From Rhodamnia argentea (Eukaryota; Streptophyta; Magnoliopsida; Myrtales; Myrtaceae), in the NCBI RefSeq assembly GCF_020921035.1, contig NC_063158.1:14862001-14926000 (forward strand): 64,000 nucleotides of DNA, in the 5' to 3' direction. The translations under genes and the position numbers were made by a program. Each line of letters begins with the position of its first letter. The stretch's first letter is position 1. Below the pieces are notes generated by a model, which made no database searches, was not told the origin of the DNA, and saw nothing but the letters and a program-made list of their open reading frames with translations. Positions 1 through 12,535 of the stretch are shown one piece after another.

Positions 1-2736
1 ATTATGTTTTGTTGTTTGCTTTATGCCCCTGCCTTTGCCTTCTCTTATGAGTGATAAGGTTGCTAAATTATTTGCTGATTTATGGAGTTGATGGTGATGT
101 AGGTATTGAAGTTGCACCAAGGCAACACAAAGCACCAACTTATGCTTCATTGTTGTAATTGTTTTGAGACATGGAAGGACACAAAACCAGCTTATATTTA
201 ATTGTTATGATTGTTTTGAGACATAATGATGTAATTTTGAAGGATTTAGTTTTGGCAAGGAACTTTTGGCATATATAGTTGCCCTTTAAATTTGCTTCCT
301 TCATCTCCCCAAAAGGTTCTACATGAAGAGAAGTCCAATGGAAACGTGAAAGATTCAGAAAATTATTGTCTTGCTATTGGGGTTGATCAAAGTGAAGTCT
401 CAAGCAGCATGGACTTCAAGAATAGGGTTTTGGATGCTATAATCGGTAGTTTTTTTTTCTTTTGTGGTCAAACTGGAATTGGAAGTTTGAGCTGCTAAGC
501 CATGGAGGAAATTATTTCTGCCTTTTTTGTTTTTTGCTTGGGAAGGTACTTCGGGTTTTAAGTTCTCTCTTCTTTTGTATATGTTTTAGAGAATTTTTGC
601 CTAAGATGCCGTCCATTTTGATTTATGAAAATATGTAACCATATTCATTTCTCTATTACAATTGTATATTGTGTGTTTAAATGTGCCTCAATGAACCTAC
701 TCTCTCCTACTCTCCTAAAGAAGTGGAATTGGAGTTGAGATCGGGTCAAGGAAAAATAAGTTCTTTTGTTTGGCTAACTAAAATTGCTCCAATTACCTCT
801 CTTTCTGACCAATTTGACCGAGCCGCATGATAGATGGTAGTCCTTATTTGCTGTCCCCATTCGAAATGCACAACAATAAGAGGACTTGAAATAAAAGAGA
901 GCCCGGCGAAGAAACGCTTGACGAGATAAGTTCACGATCCATCAAAACATGACTATGCTCATAAGAATGGGGACAGTGCATCTATACCACTTCTATCCGG
1001 TTGTAATTGTTTCTATCAAAGGATAATGAAATATATAACACTCAAAATGGAGTGGAAACAGCACACTATCCGAAAAGAAAGCAATATATAAGTTTAGTAT
1101 TCACAAAAATTGACATTGTCAAGTTGCTAGCAATTAGCAAGCTACTTGATTACAAGAGGGCACGTATTACAGAATTGAGCTTTTTCAAAGATAAATAGTT
1201 GTTACAAATCTGCTCTTTAATGGGCAAAATTGAGCACGGACCCATCATGCAAAGAGAAGAACTAAGAATTCTTCTTTTTGTTGATGTCATATAACACCAT
1301 TAAGGCCTTCTGCTGTCTTCATTTCTTTTGCTTCTCACGCATCCTTCAACCGAGTATTTGGTGCACCCTTTAACCTTCTCAAATGGGGATCATAAACTGA
1401 AATTGATAAATTCTTTCCTGCACTACTTTGAAAATAGATCTACTTGCAAAGTAGCCGCTCTTTCATAATCAATCGGACCTTTCAACTTTAAAATCATCTT
1501 GGCCGAACAACACCTCAAGATAATTGAAATCAGACCTCTTGCAAAAAGAGAACTTGAATAGATCCACTTAACAAAACAATAGGGCTAGGAAGCTTTGTAT
1601 GAAGCAAAATAGCTAAACAAATTGATTCATACTTTCAAAGAACCATATCTTAAAGTCGCTATAGTCCGAACTAGAACAATGCCTAACCATATCCAGAACA
1701 CCAAAATCAACACACCCAGCTAAAAAAAAAAAGACAAAAATCTAATAGAAAATGCCATTTAACTGAAAAAAATTCGCTACTTTAGCATAAACAACTTATG
1801 TTACGGAATTGTTGAGATGAAATTGACGCCCAACAGGCCAAAGCATGCATACGGTGAATGCAAAACAACGTTAATTCATAAAGACTTTTGTAGAAACAGT
1901 TCAAGACTCGACGAGCTCCAACAGAATCAGCAATGAAGCAACAGATCCAACACGAAATCGCAAGCTAAGGGATCCTTCGAGGAAAGAGAGGAGAAGGATG
2001 CGCCACGAAGAGAAGAGGAGAGGACTGGACTCAGAGGTTGCTGTGACCGGCGGGACTCTAGAAGGAGACAGCGTGCCGGAGGCAAATTCGAGGTCGGAGC
2101 AAGCGGCGTGGCTCTTGGGAGAGGGGAGGCGGTGGGAACGAACATATGGGTTCTCACCCGGACCTCAAAGCTTTTGTGCGTATATCTTCAAGCCCCTCAA
2201 CTCTGTAGGAAACAAAAATATAGGTTGCATCAACATTAACAACTCCCGAGGCAAAAACAGGGAAAGGAAAAAAAATCGAAACTTTAGCGGTCACCAACCT
2301 CAATCCATGTTGAGTTCTTGCGCACATCGGCTAATGGCTCAGTATATTGGTTTGTTTGGGGTGATCATTTCCATGGTGCGGAAGCAAGCTCCAAAATCTT
2401 GGGAGGCGACGAAGACATGGTCGGACCCGGAGCTCCGGTTCCAAAACGAGCGATTTGGGGAAAAAAAAAAAACTTGAGAGCCAGAAATCGGGAGGCTAGT
2501 AGGCGGCGAGAATGAAGGCGATGAGGACGAAGGAGGAGGAAAAGAGGGTTTGACGTGAGCAGGTATGGAGAAATGGAAGAGAGGATGGAAGGGAAAAGAG
2601 GGCTCCAAGTTCATCTTTCAAACGTAAAGAGGAGAGAGGGAAGATGGGCATTTAATGTTGCTTGTGTCAGTGTCTTTTCATTAATGTGCAGTGTCCAAAC
2701 GAAAGAGAGAGAAAAAGTGCTTCCGTGTCACTCCCT
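1..2736. other. Gene-poor leading region
   Basis: No gene can be supported here. One exon-like stretch at about 313-451 (+) is open and flanked by AG and GT, so it could be part of a gene that lies mostly left of the window, but the product is not recognisable. A short open frame on the minus strand at 1927-2157 is rich in Ser, Pro and Leu and has no recognisable domain. The rest is AT-rich DNA. Confidence 0.4.
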
Positions 2737-2778
2737 GACACGTGTCGATATTTTAATGAAGTCACACACGCCACGTGG
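2737..2778 (+). promoter_or_regulatory. Paired G-boxes upstream of the PDCD2-like gene
   Basis: Two CACGTG cores lie 34 bp apart: a perfect palindrome GACACGTGTC at 2737-2746 and CCACGTGG at 2771-2778. G-boxes are known binding sites of plant bZIP and bHLH factors. They sit about 200 bp upstream of the inferred 5'UTR exon end, so a promoter role is likely but is inferred from position only. Confidence 0.5.
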
Positions 2779-2993
2779 GATGCTGACCTGGTCATCAGTG
2801 ACCACTGAATAATTTCTCGATTTTAAGAAATTTGAAGCGAATTGAAAAACTACCTGAGTACAGTGAGTAGAACGGTCAAAAACACAAAACACGAACACGC
2901 GCCGCTTCTCTCTCTTCTCTTCGCTTCTGTTAGTCTCTGTACACCTCGCCGTCGCCACCTTGCCGACACGCTGTCGTCGTCATCTTCTTCAAG

Positions 2994-2997
2994 GTCG

Positions 2998-3046
<49 letters not shown>

Positions 3047-4092
3047 TGCTGCCGGGCAGTGTCCAAGTGATACACAGATTTCTGAACTTTTCCTTGTGGT
3101 TTTCTTTTTGATTGAGAGTTGCTGGCTTTAGCTATGTCTGTGATCATAATTTGTGTATGATGATTCCGCGGCTGGCTATTTTCTTTCTTGTTTTTCCGTG
3201 AATTTTTGTTGTCAGTCTGCAATTTTCAGCCTTTAAGTGGAATTGAAATCGGACCTCACGTTGTCCTGGAGATACTGATTCAGTGGCTGGTGTTCATGTC
3301 GTACGCTTGGAATTCACATCAGTTGGGCCAATTGACCTACTCTGGTTGACTCGATTTAGTATAATTTTGGTGGGTTCTTAATTTCCCTTTCTTGCATTTC
3401 TCCCACTACCTCACTTTATTGCACTGGATATGTGAAGTTGTGATGATGCGCTTGCGTTGAGATTTCTGGGTGTGTTCTTGACTGTGTGTATATTTGATAT
3501 TAATGGTAGATATGCTAAGACTGGTCTAGTAAATTGGTTTACTAGTTATATGGCAGATTGTAACTGGGCTTTGCATAAGTGGGTCATTTTGAACATCCAA
3601 TACAACTTTGCATCGCTTGCAAGACCAATTTAGTGAACTGTCTTAGGATTTGCAGCATTCATCATCTTCATAGGATGAGTTGGACTGCATTGGTGCTAGT
3701 TCTTATGATGGCACTGATCTTTTCTTTGATTGATAGTTTAAAAAGACATTGTAAACTGTTGTCATTTTGCCAAGAAGATATTTTGTTGGTCTGTTGTGAT
3801 GTGATTTTGACTAGCTTTTCTCATATGGTTTCACAATGTATCTTTATCTTTGAGATTGTGATAGTACATGGAATTTTAGCCTAGATTTACTTATAGAAAC
3901 ATGATGTTGTGAGATATTTCTACTTTCAAGACTCCATGTTTGTACTAATATGTGTGTATGAGTGTCTATTTACTTACATTGGGACATCTGATTTAAGTTT
4001 TTGCATTACTCAGAGGTGTTTATCCCACACAACTTTTTCTTATTGACATTAAATATGGTGTTGTGCTTTTGTATTTTGCTGATTTGGTGTAG
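2994..4092 (+). other. 5'UTR intron of the PDCD2-like gene, starting with a CT microsatellite
   Basis: A CT-rich leader ends in AAG followed by a GT donor at 2994-2995, and an AG acceptor at 4091-4092 lies 8 bp before the start codon at 4101. A pure CT tract fills about 3001-3042, immediately inside the intron. Long first introns in the leader are common in plant housekeeping genes. The donor choice is inferred; cDNA would settle it. Confidence 0.5.
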
Positions 4093-4100
4093 TTATTAAA

Positions 4101-7100
4101 ATGCCAATGGAGATTGGTGAGGGCGATGGTTCAGAGGAGATGCTGAGGAATATTCATATCTCTTCCTACGATGACGATGCAGATCCAAAAGAAGTGGAGG
4201 ATCTGATGAATGATGATGATGACAACGAGAATGATGAAGTGCAAAAATCGGTAACTCTAGGATTTGTAGAAAAGCCAAAAAATAAATGGTCTCTGCTCCG
4301 TCAACTCTTCCCTAGCAAAGCCAGTGGGGTACCAGTGCGTTTTATGTTTGCGAAATTCTCCCCTATTCAGTGAACTTTCTTGTTTGCCTGAATACTTTTT
4401 GCATTCTTATACCAGCTTCCAATTTACATTTTTTCATTTCTTCAAGAGTAAGATATGATTTTAAATAGTATATCTTCATGGACAAGTTGTTGGATATTCA
4501 GTAAAAGTAATTAGAAATGTCGAAATGTTGAATTTTGCTTGACATCATTGTGGTTAATGGTATTTTTTCCTGAATGCAGGCTTGGTTGGATCCAAATGAT
4601 CTACCATCTGGTAGGTCTCACCTTTGTGATATATGTGGAGAACCTTTGCAATTTCTACTTCAGGTATATTATTCTTTTGCTTTAACTGAGTTTCTATGTA
4701 GCACGTGTCAAGCATTGAATTTCCTATTACTCTTAACGGGAATGGTTAAATCTCTGGTCGCATTTGATCTAGAGTAAAGTAGCTCTTCTTCGGTGTTATT
4801 GGTTGGAATTCTATTATTGTTCATAGTTAACAGATATAGGACTATGTTTGTTCTTGACTTGCATAATCTTTCTAGACAGTGTATCTACTTGTGTTTTAAT
4901 CATTTGCATGCATGTGAAGAATATGTATGTACTAGATGGAGTGTTTGCGTGTCCTCTTAATAAATTGTCTTATTTTCTTTTTATTTATTCCCTTGGTGAT
5001 CATTTAAGCAATGAAAGAAGTTTCATTTCTGTCATTTGCCTCATTTATGAGCTCTCAATAACAGGGTATTTATTTGGTTGGTAGTGTTGTCTCAGCCCAC
5101 ATGTCCCTTTTTTTTCATGTTTTTTTGTGGATGTTTGTACTTTTCCTCATTGATTATGGCGTTATTAGGTATATGCACCGACCTCTGATCGAGAATCCAC
5201 ATTTCATCGTGCATTATATTTGTTCACGTGTCTTTCAATGTCTTGTCTTCTTCGTGATCAACATGGACAATGTAAGCGACCTGCAGTAAATGCATCTCGA
5301 AGGTACTTTCAAGGGTCTTATTCCAGCAAGTCCCATTTCCAGTTTATTACGTGTGCACTTGCCTTAATCTATTTCGCCTCATTCTTTTGGTCCTCTGGTG
5401 TTATTCAAGTGTGAAGGTTTTTCGTTGCCAATTGCCTCATGACAATCCATTCTACTCGACTGAACCCCCACGGCATGATGGGAGTGACAAACCTTTAGGG
5501 AGTGGAGGTAGCTTTTTATGTCTTTTCCCAGTCAGTTACGTTTTGATGTCTTTGGGAGTGGATGGGATACTTTACTACAGGGCACATACATACGAGCAGA
5601 TGAATATGTTATCCTCTGCTTTTTATCTGTTTATGCCGTCTTTGTTTAATAGGAGATTTCTATGACTTGGTCCTGTTCTTGCCTCCAAGGGCCTAAGTTC
5701 AAAGACTGAACTCAATGATGGGCTTGTGACTATTTGTTTTGTTGTGTTTGTCTCTCAGTAAATATGGTACTAATTCTTCTCTTTTTGGCCAAAACGTACT
5801 GTTGTTGAACAGCTCCACTTTGTAACTGGTGTGGAACATGGAAAGGAGATAAAGTTTGTGGTAGTTGCAGAGAAGCACGGTACTGCTCTGAAAAACATCA
5901 GGTTCTAGGTTATTCAGCTCCTTATACACATTCACCATCAGCATGATCTTTTCCGTGACACTTGTTTTTCACCTGCAGGCCATGCATTGGCACTCAGGTC
6001 ATAAAGTTACCTGCCAAAACAGTAGCACAAATGCAGGAAACTCATCAGCAGAAGACCAAAAACGTGAGCAACTATTTTAGGCTTCTTTGTATTAATTATA
6101 CCAGTATTGCGGGGGAGGTGCTTGTATATGTGCCTCTTAGGTCTCATGAATATTCCGTCTTTACATGCACTGCTCTGTTGTTTATATGAGCTACTCTGAA
6201 ACTCTGTTTCAACAGTTATTTTAGTGATTTCTTTCTGTCAATCGGAGTAATTTAAACATGCCTTAGTACATAGACTGCCAGAGATATATGTAGTCATAGC
6301 TGCGATGATTTTGGTCTGTAGTCTTATGCTTGAGGTTGAAAGTGAACTCGGGATGATGATTCAACTTCCAGTATTTATTTTTGGGCTTTAATTCGCTTTA
6401 GGAGCCATTTGGTGTAGAACCACATAGCTTGCTCTGAAGATATTGCATTGATAGGCAGGGCTTACCGAGAATGTTGACTTCTCTATGTTGTAATACTGCA
6501 AACAGCTGCAAGCAGGAGCCTATGGCCTGAGTACGAGATTGTTAATGAGGATGAGGCTGAATATGATGTTGATGTGCCTGCTGATTTGGGTAATACCAAT
6601 TGTCTGGTATCCAGAAACCAGATGGATGACTCAATAAATTCACTTATTGATTGTTTCCAGGTATAATTGAACCGTAGTTACTGATAATTAGTTCTGCTAA
6701 AAATTTCACATGCTTTATCCATTGCTTTTTCTATGAGTAGGGTGACAGTGACAGGAGGAGTTGGGGCAACTTCCAACAACGCATTGCCAGGGCGCCTGGG
6801 CAAGTTTTAAGGTTATTTAATTCACACTGCAGTGTATGGTTTTCAAATCCATGAATGAATGAGGATGTGCATATCTAGTACGCTGAATGGGTGTTCTTAT
6901 TGGATGGAACACGCTTTCTGCGACATCCAAGAAGAGCCTGACCAGGTTTTTAGAGTCACGATGTCTTGGCAACAGCTAAAACCTTAATGCGGTTGTCCTG
7001 CTGGGACACGTATGAGTTGTGATGAGATGTGATGCCCTTCAAGTGGAATTTAGTTTCTTTGAATAAATTACAGATGGGTTATACATATATCAACTTAATG

Positions 7101-7790
7101 TCTGAATGTGGCATTTGCATCGTTTGTATTAAATATAACCAAGTCTAGGTCCGTTGCGTTTCTGTTTTGACCCTTTGAGACCACTTTTCGGTAATTTCTC
7201 ATTGTACATCCTAAAATCATATCTGTTGCTTCTCTTTCCTCTTCTCAATATGAAACAAGAATGGTTTTAATTTGTTCGGAAAATCAGAAAATCGCAAAGC
7301 TTATTTGTTTATTCTACCTGTAATGAATAGGTACTGTCGAAATGTAGGCGCTAGGCCCTTGTGGCCAATGTCAAGTGGTCAGCCATCAACAGCTGATATT
7401 CCCAATTGCCGCTACTGCGGAAAGCCCCGGCGTTTCGAATTGCAGGTTTTCTTTTTGCATCCTTTTCTTCCGAAAGGCCTTGATGTTTCAAAGATTTTAT
7501 GTCAATGTGCAGGCGCCGAAACCTCTCTGTCATTTTACCATGATATGCATATCTTTTAAAGTGCTTAATTGTGTCCGATCAGGCAGTGGATGACCTTTTG
7601 ATCACTGCCCGCTATTTTTCAGGTCTTGCCTCAGCTACTTTACTTTTTCGGCATGAAGAACGATGCGGATTCACTCGACTGGGCTACCATAGTTGTTTAT
7701 TCCTGTGAAGCGTCTTGCGATGGGGCGGCAGGTTACAAGGAAGAATTTGCTTGGGTGCAAGTGTCATCCCCATCTCAAGTGGTACCTTGA
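4101..7790 (+). CDS. PDCD2: PDCD2-like protein with MYND zinc finger, 10 coding exons
   Basis: The coding exons are 4101-4334, 4580-4663, 5169-5302, 5410-5507, 5813-5901, 5979-6063, 6506-6660, 6741-6811, 7331-7445 and 7623-7790. They add up to 1233 nt, or 410 residues, close to the size of plant PDCD2. All junctions are GT-AG and keep frame. An acidic N-terminus is followed by the PDCD2 N-terminal signature (AWLDP, CDICGEPLQFLLQ). Next is a MYND zinc finger at about residues 187-225 (C187, C190, C199, C202, C208, then the HWHSGH..C end). The C-terminal PDCD2_C domain ends the protein (about 290-410; NCRYCGKPRRFELQ, LPQLLYFFG, DWATIVVYSCEASC). PDCD2 proteins are known as chaperone-like factors for a 40S ribosomal protein and are linked to cell proliferation; that role here is by homology. 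The first exon's donor could lie 6 bp earlier, but GVPAWLDP fits the family. The gene looks intact. Confidence 0.93.
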
Positions 7791-8098
7791 AAATCTTTCT
7801 ACTTCATTCAGAACCTCTTTTTGATGATCGTCTCTGGCAGAGATGTCTGTGACTTCTGAAACTTACTAGAAGCTTTGGGGTCTTAGGTTGATAGGATACG
7901 TAGTCTTCTGCGTTTGCTTAGTACGTTTATATGTTTTACGGTTTAATTGTACTATCTTAAAGTTTTAAAATTCGATTGTGCTTTGAGTCACAAATTTTTG
8001 GACTTATGATGCATTCATTCACTCTATCTTGCTTTTCTCATTAAGAATTCATGAGTATATAGAATCAACTAGAGAAAGAATGTATTTACTCGTTAAGA
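7791..8098. other. 3' flank of the PDCD2-like gene
   Basis: AT-rich sequence that probably contains the 3'UTR and terminator of the PDCD2-like gene. No other gene or repeat is seen before the start of the duplicated segment at about 8.1 kb. Confidence 0.4.
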
Positions 8099-8154
8099 AT
8101 TCGGGATAGGTCTATACAAGTAGAGCCTAACTAATACTTGACTTAGCAAGTATG

Positions 8155-8200
8155 AAATTGTAATATCCTTTCGACCTAAAAAAAAATAAATTGTAATATC
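8155..8200 (+). mobile_element. Micro poly(A) insertion 1 with 13-bp target duplication
   Basis: A 13-bp direct repeat (AAATTGTAATATC at 8155-8167 and 8188-8200) brackets about 20 bp that reads CTTTCGACCT followed by A's. Copy B of the duplicated segment has a single unduplicated version of the site at about 11930-11945, so this is an insertion rather than a deletion. The structure fits a severely 5'-truncated target-primed retroposon (LINE or SINE tail). Confidence 0.7.
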
Positions 8201-8562
8201 AAATTCTACACCTAATTAATGACACGTTGATGGTAATTCGAAGTTTTACACAATTGTGATAGCGGGTGCACGAGTATTAATGAAATGAGATGGAGGTTAA
8301 GTTTGGTCGATGTAACATCAAAATAATACTCATTTGAAAATCTTCATAATTGACAAGGAAAAAAGAGCAAAGTAATTTTACCTAAATATACAATAGGCTC
8401 CAAAATCCAAGAAAGGGTGATTCTATCATGGACAAAGTGAAAATCCCATTTGTGTCTACTAGTCGTCGGCACACGAAGGGGTCAAAAAAATTGAAACTGA
8501 AGAGGGTATGAAAGGTGACCGGACATGAAACATGAGCGACAAGTGGCACTTTTACAGTGATT

Positions 8563-8616
8563 CGTATACCATATGTTTTTTTTTTTTTTTGGGTCGAAAT
8601 CCGTATACCATATGTT
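8563..8616 (-). mobile_element. Micro poly(A) insertion 2 with 15-bp target duplication
   Basis: A perfect 15-bp repeat (CGTATACCATATGTT at 8563-8577 and 8602-8616) brackets about 24 bp: a run of T's, then GGGTCGAAATC. On the minus strand the insert reads GATTTCGACCC plus poly(A), so it shares the TTTCGACCY-A(n) core with insertion 1. The corresponding place in copy B (about 12330-12360) has no poly(T). Confidence 0.7.
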
Positions 8617-9146
8617 AACACGATGCGTTGTTGTGACTAAGTATAAAAATATCATAATTTCGTAAAACTATTTTACACGTAATGACTGTATTTAAATGCA
8701 AAAGTATCGTAATCATACCTTAGAAGTTCCCGGACAAGACGTTCCTGTGCTCGGGATCAACAGCATTGGAGTCATAAGATAAATGCATGACCAGAACATA
8801 ACGCATTCTCTCATGGAACCGATTGCTTAGCCCCAAAAATTGGGAGTCATTGGATAAATGCATGCAATCTATAAAGCCGCAAGTCCGATGTAGAAAGCGC
8901 AGATTGCCATTCCTAAACACTTTGGAAAGCAGGGAGGATCGTAACGCTAAAAGCTTGCACAATCAGAAGAATTTAGCTTTAGGAACACAAACAAACAAGG
9001 CTTTAATATTCGTGATTCTACAGAAAAAAATAATGACGCAAGATTGAATAAATAATTCACAACGACAATGAACAAAGAATTGGTCCTAAATGTCCAAACA
9101 CACAAGGGAGTCCTTGGGAAGCAATTGAATCTTGACTTTCAAGTTT

Positions 9147-9847
9147 CTAGAACTTGTAGTGGATCTGACCAGCGATGCTCTTATCGACTTGGAATGCCTT
9201 GGCAGGAAGTTCCGTTGCAATATCCGGATTGGATCCGAAAACCGCATTTGTGGTCGTGATGATGCCAGGGTTCTAATTGTCGAGCGGCGATGGCGACGAC
9301 AATGCCGTATCCGACGTTCCTCTGGTAGTGGATTAGTCCCACGGGCAAAACGAACAGGTCGCCCTTTGAGAGGACTTACCTTCAACGACCACCAAGATCT
9401 CTGTTGCACGGGGATGCGTGTGGGGCGGGTTGATGCCCCATGGCGCATAGTCAACTCGAGCAAGTGAGATGCTAAGCGTATTGAGATTTGAGACCCGGCA
9501 ACTGAGCCACAGTCACGGGACTCACTTTTGATCCGACTGGGTTTGATACGTTGCCGGCTAAGTGAACTCCTCCGAAGTAGAAGTCATTAGCTCGGGCCAT
9601 CTTGGGGTCTTTGCATGCGAACCCATTCACGAAAACTGCTGGTGACAATGAATTTTATTGTTATGACTCGCATACTTAAAAATATTTTCTCAAGCTATCT
9701 TCTATTCTGTCATTTAGGCAGTACTTAAGATGTTTACCTCCATCGGAAGGGTCCGCAACACAAAAATCTTGAAGGGTAGTGTGATCCGCTAAGGCGACAG
9801 TAATTACAAAGAGCTGCTAGCCCGAGGAAGAGGACGCGGGTTGCCAC
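9147..9847 (-). pseudogene. Germin-like protein pseudogene (GLP-1)
   Basis: A two-exon GLP locus (exon 1 9738-9847, exon 2 9147-9635) that is the duplicate of the intact GLP at 13.1-14.0 kb and is clearly non-functional. The start codon position reads GTG instead of ATG, and exon 1 has slipped frame. Exon 2 has a 7-bp tandem duplication just after the PGL codons of the LPGLNTL segment. About 50 bp is missing after the germin box 1 region, corresponding to roughly [17 protein letters not shown] in the intact copy. An in-frame stop replaces a Ser codon near the NSQNPG segment. The first germin box ([11 protein letters not shown]) can still be read in one frame. The splice sites and a TATA-like motif upstream (about 9951-9958) survive, so the locus might still be transcribed. 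Confidence 0.92.
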
Positions 9848-10299
9848 GAAAAAATGTGTGGCTGAAACCAAGTGAGGACTCTGCAAAAGAATGTCAAGAT
9901 CGATCGATAATACTTTGATGTTGCTATGAAGCTATAGGACCATGGATCCTTATTTATACATAACCATGTGGAAGGAGAATATATGACGAACGCTTTTTAT
10001 TTCTCCGCCGACTATGAAAGCATGTTAGAATGCCTTCTCTCGCCATCGATAAGACCAAGTCGAAGTGTCATGAAGTTGCAGGTTCAACATTAAAAGATAG
10101 AAGAATCGGTTATTGTATCAAGCCAACGCGAAAAGAAGAATTTGAATGTACAAGACTTCTCCAAAGCAAGAGGCCGGCTATTCCACAAAGTTGGAATGGG
10201 ATCTTGCTCGGTGAGAATTCATATGTGTTGAATAGGATAGGCGGTGCCACGTGTCAAGAGAATAAAGATTAAGGGTAAGCGGCCCATGTCATGAGATTC

Positions 10300-10850
10300 T
10301 TCACGGACATTCAGATCCCAAAAAACAGTTCAAGCTGCCTGAATTTGATAAGTTCGATGGTTCTGGCTGCGCACCGGCACATCTTAGGCTCGTTGGAATT
10401 ATAATGTCTTGCTACTTGAAAGACGACATGCTTATTATCCAGACCATTTAAGAAAGGCCTTACAGGCCTGGCACTTCAAGGGTTTTCCCAGTTGGACGCG
10501 AGCAACCTCCTCACCATGGAGATTGCTCCGACCTGGAGAAGTTTTAGAAGAGGAGGGACGAAACATTCGAGGCTCATTATCAGCATCAGCATGAGCAAAG
10601 CTCTTCAAGTAAGGCCCCCCATTTTCGACATAGGAGATGATCCAGATTCTCATGAAGACCCTTAGAACCCCACGCTATGGGTTGATGGCCAGCCATACTT
10701 GGTCAAGTTTTGCATCCTGGTTATGATCAGAGAAAGGATCGACGACAGCCTCCGCGCCGGTCAGAGTCAAGATGTTGAAGCCTCCCAACGGAAAGCTATT
10801 TAAGAATAAGAAGGGTAACAGTGGCGAGCATGAAATAACATACTTCCTAG
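10300..10850 (+). mobile_element. Ty3/gypsy-like gag remnant (fossil)
   Basis: A short stretch between the two duplicated GLP segments resembles the start of a plant Ty3/gypsy gag region (a KLPEFDKFDG-like motif). No LTR, protease, reverse transcriptase or integrase is present. It is a broken old fragment with several breaks. Confidence 0.55.
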
Positions 10851-11869
10851 ATGTCTGTTAGGATAGACAAGAGACACTTCTATGATATCCTAATTGTGTC
10901 GTATCATATGATTGTGTAATGTGCGGTCATAACTAGACATGTCAAAATGGGTTATAGATCCATTCTTTAATCCATACTAGATGGATTTTATTGTTATATG
11001 AGGTAACTATATACAATGGACTGATTTTCAAATAACTAGTTTATTAAGGGTGGTTTGGTGTTTAACTGTTTATGGGCAACAAGGCTGAGTGCGAGGTTGC
11101 TATCATTAGCTAATGGCAAATCAACCATTTAGAGTCAGTCGTATATTTCAAAGGCCTCTTATTCTTTTTCCTGGATATTAAGTAAATTCTACTAGTCACC
11201 ATCATGGGGCCTTCCTTTTTAAAAAAAAAAAATTACTATTTTTAAAACAAGTCAATTTTTTTTTTTCGACCAACAAGTTGAGGGAGATGATATGAATAAA
11301 GAGAAATTTACAACAATATAAGGAAAAAAATACTTAGAAAGAATCCGGAGATAGTTCGAATATGGGTTGAGAAACTCGTATTGCAAATAACCAGGTGAAA
11401 AAAGGTTAAATGGGTAATTTGGGAATCGCCGTTTATGACCCGATACAAACTTGACCAAACCCCACTCGTTTAACGAGCCTACCGGGAAGGTACAGAGCCA
11501 TGCATGGTCTTATTTATACATAGGGACTTTGGAGAGAAGAAAATGGATGGTCCCCTCTTGTCGTGCAAAGATCAATTCCAAGACGGTCTCATCAAGTATT
11601 AGATAAAGACTCGTTCTGAAGAGAAATTGCTTATTCAAAAGTTTTTTTTTTTTTTTTGGTTAATTATTTGTGCAAAGCAGACATGAGCAAGAAGTTGGCT
11701 CTTCCCCTTTCCATAGGAAGAGTCTAAGTTAGTTTGAAAAATGAAAAATCGGATCTCTTTGGAAAATCTGACCAAATTACGCCGAGTGACGGCGCCCTAC
11801 AAAGCAGTGGTGGCAATTTTCTCGCATTTAGCAAGTCGGGTGGAAAATGCATTAAGCCAAAATTCCGAA
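10851..11869. other. Spacer between duplicated segments, possible hAT-type remnant
   Basis: No gene is seen. The left part (about 10936, CTAGACATGTCAAAATGGGT) and an inverted similar sequence near 11425-11455 look like the ends of a small hAT-type element, but no 8-bp target duplication could be confirmed. The rest is AT-rich with poly(A) and poly(T) runs. Confidence 0.3.
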
Positions 11870-12535
11870 AAGCGGTCGGAATAGGTCTATACAAGTATAG
11901 CCTAATTAATACGTGACTTAGCAAGTATGGAACCGTAATATCCTCAAACTTTACACCTAATTAATGACATGTTGATGTTAATTCGACATTTGACACAATT
12001 GTGACGATGGGGTGTGCAAGTATTGATTAAATGAGATGTAAGTTAAGTTTAGTCGATGTAACATCTGAATAAACTCGTTTGAAAATTTTCATAAAGGATC
12101 TGAAAAAAAAAAAAAGAAGAAGAGAGAAATCTTACTTAAATACTCCATGGGCTCCAAAATCAAAGAAAGGGATAACATCTGATTCTATACCATGGACAAA
12201 ATGTAAACCCCTTTTGTATCTACTAGACGTCAGCCCAAAAAAAAATAAAATAAATAAACTGAAGAGTAGATGAGAGGTGACCGGACATCTTGGTGAAACT
12301 AGCTAGAGTGACAAGAGGCGCTGTTAATGTATTCCATTTGCCATATATATACGCAGCACGCTGCTCCGATTAAATATAAAAATATCACAACACTTCATAA
12401 AATTATCGTTCACATCATGACATGTTGCAAAAGTATGGTTAAAAATGTAGTTCTATAGTATACTATTATACCTTGCAAATTCTCGGACAAGACGTGCTTA
12501 TGCTCGGGATTAACAACATAGTTATATGACAAATG

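Larger units (their letters stand above)
8099..10290. repeat. Tandem segmental duplication, copy A
   Basis: This segment matches about 11870-14440 in the same order and orientation. Shared landmarks are the AATAGGTCTATACAAG-type start (8105/11881), the sequence around 8395/12147 (GGCTCCAAAATC), the GLP exons, the promoter, and a far end near the shared TGTCAAGAGAA (10253/14407). Copy A carries the decayed GLP locus and two micro-insertions absent from copy B. The boundaries are approximate because both ends fade into diverged sequence. Confidence 0.85.

Noticed and set aside
313-451. Exon of a gene extending left of the window
   Set aside because: Open and flanked by AG and GT, but the peptide matches nothing I recognise and no neighbouring exon supports it.
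1927-2157. Minus-strand 76-codon frame as a small mitochondrial or plastid protein gene
   Set aside because: Ser/Leu/Arg-rich start looks presequence-like, but no conserved family motif could be matched, no downstream exon is recognisable, and a second frame over the same DNA is equally open.
3001-3042. Simple CT repeats (also 30421, 33747, 42947) as a CRISPR-like or structured array
   Set aside because: They are ordinary microsatellites; no spacer structure, and CRISPR arrays are not expected in plant nuclear DNA.
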